This document shows positions 54,276-64,000 of a stretch of DNA of 64,000 nucleotides, piece by piece; the stretch's first letter is position 1, and every line of letters starts with the position of its first letter. The stretch is from Excoecaria cochinchinensis (Eukaryota; Streptophyta; Magnoliopsida; Malpighiales; Euphorbiaceae). A program made the position numbers and the translations under genes. The stretch is taken from assembly GCA_947683425.1 (NCBI GenBank), contig CANTUQ010000070.1, positions 1,514,001 to 1,578,000 of the forward strand. Direction: 5' to 3'. The notes beneath the pieces were generated by a model. The model worked only from the letters and a program-made list of their open reading frames with translations. It had not been told where the DNA came from and ran no database searches.

Positions 54276-57200
54276 TGTAAATAGTGATACCAGGGTAAAA
54301 AGTACACTAGGAGGTCAAAAATATTTTATTTGATAATTGGAAAATACTACTCGTGATTAGTCCAAGAATGAAATTTGGAGTGAAAACGAGGTCAAATAAG
54401 TCCCCAAAAGTTAAAAATAAGAAAAATCCACAGTTTCGATTCAAATAACAACTAGTTTGACCGTGAATTTAATCGAAACTCTAAAAATAGTAAATGACTT
54501 ATAAAAAATTATTTGAAGGCATAGATGGACTCTAAATAATATTTAGAATTATTTGACAGTGAAATAATAATTTTACGGTAACACTGAAAATTGGTTAATT
54601 GGACCGGTATTAGTGAACTGGACCGAAAATGAACTTTGATTGAGCTAAAAATTTTTATGTAGGCTAATTAATATATTTTAAGAATCATGGAATTATTTTT
54701 GTAAGTAATTGAACTTTGGAAATTGAAGGAATAAATTATAGACATAAAATGGCCTAATTATGGATTTGGGCTTAGAATTGGGTTGGCCCAAGCCCCACCC
54801 ATCAAAATCACTTATAAAAGGCTGATATTTTTAGCCAATTTCCAGAAAACTCTCCACTTCTCTTCCACCCTCTTTGGCCGAATGGAGAATTCTCCATTTC
54901 TCCATGGTTTTCTTCATTCTTCTTCCATAGTCCCCACTAAATTCAACCCTCTAAGCAAAGTTCAGGCTCTCTTTTCATTGGTAGTGGCCTCTAGAGCTTA
55001 TTTAAAGTGCAAGAAGTTGTGGAACTCAATAAGAGAAAATTATGTGTCAAAATTGAAGTAAGTGAAATTGAGTTCTATAATTTGGTTTAAAGGTTCATAT
55101 GGATAGATTAAGGGTTGTAGAGTATGAATATGTTGTTATATTGAAGAAATGAAGCAAGAAAATGGTGATTTCTTATGTGTGTGAATTTAACCACTTTAAG
55201 AATTTTGAAGGAGGAAGGGACTTCTAAGGTGAAAAATAAGAAAAAGGAAGCTTAAGGTATGAAGAACAAGAATACAAGATTAGTGGATACAATATCCTTT
55301 GTTTTCAATTAATTCTAATTAAGTTTAAGCTTATATATGTTATGTATGTATGTGAATTGTGTGTGTATAATTGAAATTAAAGGTATAGACATGATTATGG
55401 AGGTTAGAAATGATGATTTAAATGGTTAAAATTAAAAGAACAAACTTGTATGGAAGACCCTTATGTTTGGCCGAATATTGTACATAGGTTATTCGTGGTG
55501 TATTTTCATGTTTAATGGTATATAAGTATGTAACTACGTGAATTGACGTGTAATATAGTGGATTCAATGATAAATGGAACAAAAAGAATTATGGAGGAAA
55601 AATTAAATGGATGGTTGAATGCTTTATTAAAGAATAATGATGTGTATATGGTTAATTTAGTGAAATTAATGTCATAGAATGAATGTATAAGTAAAATAGA
55701 GTGTACACTAATTTACTAAAGAATATAATTTATGTTAATAATGCATTATGTAGTAAGAAAAGATAATGGAATATGCTATGCTAAAGTAAAGTAATGACAT
55801 GAATAAGGTTACGATGAAATAATAAGTAAAATGGAATTGAAAAGTGGAAAGGAAATTAAATATACGAATAATAGTATGATAAGTGAATATTATATGGTTA
55901 TAGAAATATTATGTATTAAATGATAAAAAAATAAAATAAGCAACTTAACATGAAATAATAGTGTAATTAAAGAGAAATAAGTAAGAAAATAAAATATGGA
56001 ATTAAAAGAAATATGTTATAGTGTGATTGAATTATTATTAATATGAAAAGTAAGTTATATAACGATTATGGATATGTAGGTGTAATAAAAGAATTAATGA
56101 TAATGTATGTATGTTTATTTTAGCATATAGAATAAGAAATGGAGTTATATTTAAGAATAAGAAATAATATTATGTTAAGACATGATATGAAATGATTATG
56201 GATATTATGTGATAAATATGACTATAATGACTATTATGAAATTGATACAGTTATTACGAAATGAATATGGTTTTTATGAAAAGATTATTGTTAATATGAA
56301 ACAATTATGGATATACATATAAGGAATTAATGAAAGTGAAGTGTACTGTATCTTGGTCTTAGTATACTGGTAGAAAATCACTAGTTCAAAATATAGCTGG
56401 CTAGCCATAGGGACACCTATGTCGCGGTTCAAGTCATGACGACTCGTATGGGTAGGCTAATGATAGTCTACTATATATGGCACTATGCCATTATGGCTTA
56501 TGGAATTGACAAATTTATTTTATGAATAAGAGTAATGATCCTTCGTGGTCATTTACTCTTATGGCTCTTAAAGTAATGATCCCTATTGGTCATTTACTCT
56601 TATGGCTCCCAGAGTAGTAATCTTTAGTGGCTACTTACTCTTATGGCTCCAAAGTTAGTGGTTCTTAGTGATCACTATCTCTTATGGCTCTGCGTCCCGT
56701 GTAGCTGGTTTAAAGATTTCTACCGGATTAATACTAGGGCAAATTAAGGAAAATGGATTAAAATGAATAAGTATGAAATAAAAAGCGAAATGAAATGAAT
56801 AAGGACTAAATTATAGGGATTTAAAAGTAATAGGGTTAAAATGATAATTATGCTTAATATTAAGGAAATGTAATAAGTGAAATGTGAGAAATTAAGGATT
56901 AAATGTGAAATTATGCATAAAGTGTAAGTTAGGGACTAAACGGTAATTTTACATGATAAATAATGAATTAAGTATAAATTATGGACAACTAGTGGCATAA
57001 TTGTAATTATAGTGTAATTGAGGGGCAAAACCGTAATTTAATAAAAAAATAAGAACTAAAATGTAAATAATCAGAATAAGGCTAATGGAAGGATTTAAAT
57101 GTAAATTGACAAGATAATTGACTAATAAATGTAATTGTAAGGATAATAAGAGTATTGTATAATATAATTAAGAAATAATATTAAGAATTCTAATGATGTT

Positions 57201-57633
57201 AATTATGGAAATATATGGAAAAAGATGAATGTGATATATATAGTGTAATATATGGTAATATAGTGTAATTAAAAAATAATAATAATAATATTTATAATGA
57301 TATTAGTAATGGAAAAATATGGATGAAGATAAATGTTACTTATGGTAAAATTAATTATGGAAAATAATGATAATTTAATTAGTAAGAATAACGGAATTAA
57401 TTTATATGACTATTAAAATATTTAAGGCATGAAAGTATATGTATGAACAATGCTAAAAATTGTAGAAATAATAGTTATGAATTTAAAGATAGTTTAGTTA
57501 GTTGGAATGAGTGATTGATTAAGTGAGTGATTGTGCTAATATTAACGTATGAAAATAATTTATAAAAATATTAAAGTATGCATGTGTGTATGAAATTTAT
57601 AATGGAAAATCTAGGATATGTATTTATCATTGG
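54276..57633 (+). mobile_element. Element F: LTR of a large-LTR retrotransposon, truncated by element E
   Basis: Homologous over its length, with gaps, to the complement of element D (57959-63143). Shared blocks include AAATTTGGAGTGAAAA, TTGATTGAGCTAAAA/CGATTGAGCTAAAA and CAAGTCATG(A/G)CGACTCG. A TATA box (TATAAAAG, 54813-54820) fits an LTR promoter in plus orientation. The start near 54276 (TGTAAATAG) is tentative. The right end is cut exactly where the E LTR begins. The 92-codon frame at 54783-55061 follows the TATA box and is probably untranslated R/U5. Lineage is not determined, probably Ty3/gypsy. Confidence 0.6.
56531..56694. repeat. Four 41-bp tandem repeats in element F
   Basis: Units beginning AGTAATGATCC and containing TTACTCTTATGGCTC start at about 56531, 56572, 56613 and 56654. 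Each has a small dyad (AGTAATGA/TCATTTACT). Confidence 0.8.
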
Positions 57634-57699
57634 TGTGACACGCGCCGAATCTCGGTTGGCCTTGAATGACCCGCTTTTAGGGTATTCGAGAGAGAGGTT

Positions 57700-57958
57700 C
57701 ATAACTTGTAAGAGATTACAAGGGCGTCTATTTTGGGCAATAAGAAAATATTTTGAAGTCATCACCTAATAAAATATTGGAAAAGTTCATCTAATCTCAG
57801 AGAGCTTAAGACAAGCGCATGCATCTATTTTGGGCAACAAGAAGTATTTTGGAATTTCCATCCCAATAGTACATTGAGATGTTTCATCTAACCCTGTTAA
57901 GCCTAAGATGACATACATAGATCTATCTTGGGCAGCAAGAGATATTTTGGAGTTCTCA
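57700..57958. repeat. Tandem units of about 95 bp at the low-coordinate end of the element E LTR
   Basis: Three units share a core of the type ATCTATTTTGGGCAACAAGA, then ATTTTGGA, a CATCCCAATAG block and a GCCTAAG block. The third unit is interrupted by D and finishes at about 63148-63200. Element B has a diverged, shorter version at 24965-25120. Confidence 0.75.
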
Positions 57959-60900
57959 TGTAAAACCCTTATACGCGTAGGTGATACGAATACCGGATGT
58001 CATAATACTGTACTGAAACACTGCATTGAAAAGTATTCGATAATTCTGTGGAAATTTTTTTTTTCAACAATAGCATTCACAACAATACGTATATACAATG
58101 AACACAACAATGCACTAATATACAAATCACATACCCATACCATTGCTTCTCCCTACGACGATCGTATACATGCCATGCCAAACCTTCAATCTTTATTGTT
58201 GACCATTTCTTCTATTATCATTATGCCTTCGGCCACTTCTAAACTATCATAACCTGTGCACATAACAATCTACGCACTGAGCATTAAAATGCCCAGTGGT
58301 AGATACATATCCTAAGTTTTCCATATTAATCCTACATGCATGCACATGTAAATATTTTCTTTTAGTTAGATTTTGGAAACATTTATTCTTGAGTCTTTTA
58401 GATAATTTATAACATATTTACTCGGCATTTTCTATCTTATCTTTATCACTATCACTGTTATCACTTATCATTGTCTTTACCTTTATCACTATCCTATAAT
58501 TACATTAATCACTATTATGCTATTGCTAGTTTCACTATCACTTACACTGTTAACGTTACGATATATTATTATTAAGTTCTTTCCATTATTTGAAAGACGA
58601 TATGTATCGACCATTTTGTAATTATCTTATAAACATGTTCATTTGTTTTGTTTCTATAATTATTCTTTATCACTTCTTTTGTCCTTTTCGTTTCTATTGT
58701 TTTTCGTTTCTATTGTTAATATCTTACTATGTACACTAACAAATTTCAATACCGATTATATGGTCTTTAGTCTGTCAATTAATAGTCAATTCTATTAACC
58801 ACTATTCCTTTCTTTGTTTACTTATATACTTAATTATAGTCTATAATTGGTCACTCTATTATTTATTGATACACTTATTAATTAGTCATTACTTTGGATA
58901 TTGGTAATACTAATTTAATACTTTTACTTTCTTTACGTTCCTAATACTTTATTTACTCTTTTGCACTACACTAACTCTTTTTTATTAATATCTTTCACTT
59001 ACGTTAATTCTTTCACTGGGTTAATCGTTTTATTCAATTCCGAGTTATATTTATTCTTGAATCGTTGACACTATAATTTGATCACTAACTTATTTGAATA
59101 CTTACTATTCTATCATCATTATCTCATTTCTTCCTTAATCATCACTATTTCTATTATTGAGAATATAGTTATCATTCCTATCCTTTATTCTAGAAATTCT
59201 TGGTCAATTATTCAATATTATAAATTTAACACAAATCTTAACAATCATTTAATCCACATTTTATATCACTGAAATTCTTGTAGTTTTATCATTAATACAT
59301 AGATTTCTTTGCAATTTTATTCACTTATATAATTAACATCATAATGGGTTTATCAATTCCTTTTATGTTAATGCTTCCTATTGATCACGCTACCATTTAA
59401 CACTATTGCCTTTAAAATCCTTATTTTCCATTATACTTCATTTGATATTCTTAATATTCCAATTTAACCAAATTACACGCTTAGTGTGTTAATCCTTTAT
59501 AACTTTTATTCAATAATCCTATACTTGTAGCTTAATTCACTATGGCCCCTTTAATAATCTTTCCATAATTAAATTTACAATTTATTTCTCTGTATTTACT
59601 ACAATTATAATTTTATCACTCTATTTCCATCACTTCACTTATTAGTCAATTTCCTCAATTAATGTTGTAGTATTTTTAAACGACAGTCTATCCTTATTTA
59701 ATGTATTAATTGATCCCTACATTAATGCTATTCGGACAATTACCTTAATTTTACTTACCTTCCACTTATTCACATTAGTGTCACCGATTCATATTTTACC
59801 TCTGCTTATATTCTATTTACAATTCTGTCACTTTATAAACCCAACTAAATTACACACACATGCCTAATTATACTTTAAGTCAATTAAAACCATTATTCAA
59901 TCACTTATTCACCCATTAACAAATGTGCACTTAATATCTGTGTTAGCAATTAACTACACTATAATATCTTAATTAGTCTTAGTATTGTAAATTTACGATT
60001 TGGTCTCTAAACTTAATTAATATGCAATCTTACCCTTAGTTATTTTATATTACAAAAATGCCATTATTTAATTTCGTTGCTATACTTATTCATTATTTTA
60101 TCATACACTATATCATTTAACTCTTACCATAACATTTTAATCCAAATTACGCTTTACTCCGTGCTTTGCATTAAATTCCAATTTTACCACTTCAATTTAC
60201 TATAATTATAATTAAGCCACTAATTAATCTAAGTTTCACTTTTAATTTATTATTATCATTTTCTATTAAATCATTAATTATATTAGCCACTTAATTCATC
60301 AATTCAATTACATAATTAAACAATAAACCTTATTATACACTAATTACATTTTAATCCTTGCATTAAATTTATTATTTCATTAATTACATTTTTGCCCTTA
60401 ATCTTTTTCCTCGGTTTCCAATCTTACCCTTGTCTTTTCCAATAATTACATCTATGTCCCCACTTTTACCTTAATATCATCCATATCCCTTCTTTTTCAC
60501 TAATACCATTTATGTCATCATTTTACACTTAATTACCAAAATGCCATTACATATACTTAAATTACACTTTTAACCTCACTTATTCTTATCTTCCACTTTT
60601 ACCCTTTATTATTTCTCTTAATTACAAATTTACCCCCTTTTCACTTAAATTCCACTTTTAACCTTATCAATTCACTAAATTACATTTAAGTCCCTAATTT
60701 ACCACTTTTATACTAAATTACCATTTTAACCTCATATTTTGCTAAAATTACCAAACTACCCTCACTTTTACACTTTTTACCTAACTTTTTCATTTTTTAC
60801 CTACTTAATGTAAAATTACCATTTTACCCCTAAACTTTTCATTTCTTACAATTTAATCCTATTTTCACTTTTAATACCATTTTAATCAATTTTATCACTC

Positions 60901-63143
60901 ATTTACCATTATGCCCCTAGTATACACCCGGTAGAAAATCTACTGACCGGATATAAGAGACGTGGACCCCACATATGCACTACACTATAGAATGACCCCA
61001 ATGGGACCATTTATCACTGATCGCTGGAAACACTGAACACTGCACTGAGATAGGCCGTCATTGGCCTATCAATAGCGAGTCGCCATGACTTGTACCGCGG
61101 TGTAAAATCTCTATGGCTAACCAATTATATCCTAGACTAGATTTTACTACCATACCACTACTAAGGGCAATATATCATTAAAAATTCATATAAAAATCAC
61201 ATTCTCTCAACATACATATTTTAGCCAACATCTCATATTCACTTGTAATTTTGCATACACACTCATTTATCACTATTCATTCATTTTATGCCATAATATA
61301 CCATTAAATATCAATACACTCACCAAAAATCCACTAGGTTCAATTCGGCCATCATACCAACATTTCATTAAGTTCACTTTAATTCCACTTAACCACTTAA
61401 TCATACACTTTACATGTTAAACCCATCATAGACATTATTTATAAGCCATATCTACCACTAATCATGCATTATATTCCCATTATTCAATTCGGCCAAGGTG
61501 TTGATTTCTCATAAAGTCCATTTTAATTTCATTTAACCACTCAATTATCTAAATTACATGTTATACATATCACAAATACTAATTACATGCCATAGTTGCC
61601 ATTATTTATACTTAGATTCCGCTTAAATCCATTCAACCTCACTTACAAGGTTTCCCCATGTTTGTTTTTCATTCTTTTAATCCTTCTATTAATCAATTTA
61701 CATGTTATACTTATTATTTACATCAATTTTATACCATAAACATCAATTTATTCAAGGTAATTTCACTAACTTCCATTCGTCCTAACATAGGGTTTTCCAT
61801 CCATGTATCTATAATTCATTTTAAATACATACACATGATTACTTAAGTCCACTAATCATGTTTATCAAGTTAGTTTCAATTATTCATGCCTAAACCGCAT
61901 GTTCACACTTAGACATAACCTAAAACTCAAACATAATCAATGGAAAAGGAAGGATATTGTATCCACCCACCTTAGATTCTTGCTCTCCACTCCTTAGGCT
62001 TCCCTTCCATAGCCTTACTTCTTTGAAACATCTTTTCTCCTTAGAATTTCCTAAAGTGGCCGAATTCAAACAACACCATAACATTAAATCCATGCTTCCT
62101 TTTTACAAAATAACTTCATAAATACACTCTACACACTTAAAAACTCCCATAGGAACCTTTAAATCAAATTATAAAACCCTAAATCACTTACCTCATTTTT
62201 GAGATATAACCTTTATCCCTTGATTTTTCACACTTTCAATGCTCCAAATGGACTCTAATCACCATCACCATGTTTTATAGGAGTTAAAATTTGCGAGGGC
62301 AGGTAAGATTTGGGGAGAAATTAGAAGAAAGATGAAGAAAAATGGAAAAGAAATCGTGAAGTTATATTCGACCAAGAGGGAGAGAAGGGAGGGCGGTTGA
62401 GGCTGGATAAATTTGGAGAATTCTGGCCTCCTCACTTCCTTATATAGGCTTAAATTAAACCGAACTGGTCCAACCAAAACAGTCCGACCAGTTTGAACCA
62501 AAATTTTGGTTTTTTAGTAATTTCTCACTATTTCAAGTCATCTATAAGTTTCTCAACTTATTTTAACTTACAACCAATTTCATACTTCTTAAAACATCAA
62601 AAATAGCCTCCCTGCAAAATTTTAGCTCAATCGGAGTCCATTTGGGGCCTGGTTCACCTAAACCAATCCGTTTCGATTCAGTTCAGTTCTACCGTAAAAT
62701 ACCATTCTGAAACTGTCAAAAATTACTAAAAATTATTTTAAGCTTTTACACTTCCCACATGACACCCTTAGAACTCAAATTCATTTTCTGAAAATTCGGT
62801 TAAACCTTGGTCAAACTCTGGTTTAAATGAACCGAACTAGAGGCCAAATTAAGAATGACTTTTGGAGGCGTATTTGACTCCATTTTCACTCCAAATTTCA
62901 CCATTAAACTCTTGATAGTCTACAGATCATTTTCAAAGTTAGAATTTTTTGGCCGACGGTAGCCTGTTCGGTTGTATAGCTGTCCCGAGGGTAACCATCC
63001 CGGGTTTGCTATACCAAAAACTCACTTAACACTAATTTCTATTACCGATAACTATACTCAATACACTACTCTACACTGGGATTTCACTAGACACACTGTA
63101 AACATTCACTGTACACTTCTAACCCAGTATTTGGACCACTACA
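57959..63143 (-). mobile_element. Element D: solo LTR, 5185 bp, same family as F
   Basis: In minus orientation it begins TGTAGTGGTCC and ends GGGTTTTACA. Flanking 5-mers are TCTCA (57954-57958) and TCCCA (63144-63148), a one-mismatch target duplication, and removing D restores the repeat unit of element E. A TATA box (CCTATATAAGG) lies at about 62447-62437 on the minus strand. Most of it is AT-rich with many short TACCATTTTA-like words. No gag-pol sequence or second LTR is present, so it is most simply a solo LTR left by LTR-LTR recombination. Confidence 0.75.
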
Positions 63144-63392
63144 TCCCATCCCAATAGAATATTGGAATAGTTCGTCTGACCTCATTGAGCCTAAGACCAG
63201 AGATGGTTCGGGACTTTTCATTTATTCATACTTTGGTTAAACTGTAATTGAATTTTGAATTCAATATTTCATTTTTTTTTCTCATATATTTTGATGTAAT
63301 AATTAGAGCGCATATCAATTACATGCATAAAAAGCGATAAATAAAAGCAAGATTAAAATAAGGTAAAAAAAATATAATAAATTACAACAAAA

Positions 63393-63416
63393 TTAGGGGC
63401 GGAATACAGCCCCCAA
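63393..63416. other. GGAATACA-loop hairpin in the element E LTR
   Basis: GGGGC-GGAATACA-GCCCC forms a stem with the same loop as the element B hairpins but different paired bases. Confidence 0.6.
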
Positions 63417-63944
63417 TATAAAATAAATGCGAATCATGCATAAAACGGGCTATTTATTAGAGATGAGGACATTGGTTCTCGTATACATACTTAAAAAGAA
63501 TAATATTGAAAAGTGATAATTTATTTGGATGGGAAGACTAGGAAAAAATTCATTTTGATTAATATAAATATTTTTGTGATTTTCTTTGAAATGTGCATAA
63601 AATAAATAATTTTATTAGAAATTACATGGCAAAATAAATGAAAATCCAAAATAAAGAAAATAACATAAATAATAAAAATAATAAATTAAACCAAACAGGT
63701 CTCCTGGATCTCCCCATATGCTCGCGAGAACGTCCATACAAGGAAAACAAGATATTGGAATAAAAAAAATAAACACAAATAAAATTAATGCTTGCAATTA
63801 AATCAATAAAATCAATTAAACACATAAAATTATAAATAATGAATTAAAATAAATGAAAAATGCATTATAAACGACAAATAAATCAAATGACATGATTAAA
63901 ACAAATAAATCAACATATTAATAGATTAGTACATAAAAACATGA

Positions 63945-63945
63945 A

Positions 63946-63998
<53 letters not shown>

Positions 63999-64000
63999 AA
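63945..64000. repeat. (AAT)n microsatellite at the window end
   Basis: About 15 AAT units followed by AAATAAATAAA, at the position equivalent to the (AAT)n block of the element B LTR. Confidence 0.9.

Larger units (their letters stand above)
57634..64000 (-). mobile_element. Element E: Tat/Ogre-like LTR, incomplete at the window end
   Basis: It starts TGTGACACGCGCCGAATC, close to the TGTGATGCGCGCCGAACC start of element B, followed by the shared ACCCGCTTTTAGGG. After the D insertion it continues from 63144 with the B-like blocks: the AAAGCGATAAATAAAAGCAA region, the GGAATACA hairpin and a final (AAT)n tract. The orientation is inferred from B. It is inserted in element F; the right target duplication lies outside the window. 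Confidence 0.8.

Noticed and set aside
54783..55061. 92-codon plus-strand frame as a gene
   Set aside because: It starts before and runs over the TATA box of the F LTR, lacks any domain and is explained as LTR sequence.

Overview
The window is AT-rich nuclear DNA of a flowering plant, most likely a eudicot. The evidence is one intron-rich gene for a plant-type glycosyl hydrolase 35 beta-galactosidase, surrounded by plant transposon families: CACTA, Tourist-like and hAT-like MITEs, Ty1/copia, Ty3/gypsy Athila-type and Tat/Ogre-type LTR elements. I cannot name the species.

Layout. 1-10.3 kb is gene-poor. It holds a Tourist-like MITE (782-1321, TTA target duplications) sitting inside an older inverted-repeat element, a 3.4 kb non-autonomous CACTA element (3024-6417, GCA target duplications) with long subterminal arrays and a GC-rich cargo, and a 116-bp CACTA-derived miniature (8046-8161). 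10312-19504 (minus strand) is the only host gene I can support: a 19-exon beta-galactosidase of 811 residues that stays in frame from start to stop, with both catalytic glutamates and a C-terminal lectin domain. One intron is GC-AG and a hAT-like MITE sits in intron 7. A TATA box and a CT-rich leader lie upstream.

20.7-53.4 kb is a three-level nest, all on the minus strand. A Ty1/copia element (A, 20741-53405, 429-bp LTRs) was entered by a Tat/Ogre-like element (B, 24874-49736, perfect GTACC target duplication). B was in turn entered by an Athila-type element (C, 32522-46712, perfect GAGAT target duplication). By-eye LTR divergence falls from A (about 10%) to B (about 7%) to C (about 4%), as nesting requires. 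A and C keep broken gag-pol genes. B keeps only gag remnants plus a 47-bp tandem array.

53.4-64 kb is a second nest. An LTR of a large-LTR family (F, plus strand, about 54276-57633) is cut by another Tat/Ogre-like LTR (E, from 57634 past the window end). E's LTR carries a 5.2 kb solo LTR (D, 57959-63143) of the same family as F in the opposite orientation.

The least explained structures are: arrays of 33-bp palindromes at a 71-75 bp period in the LTRs of C, with a second array of reversed polarity inside C; a small hairpin with a constant GGAATACA-type loop and covarying stems in the Tat/Ogre-like LTRs; a cluster of seven CACGTG G-boxes in the copia leader; and a ratchet-like splice junction in the beta-galactosidase gene. 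I saw no tRNA, rRNA, organellar insertion or CRISPR locus.
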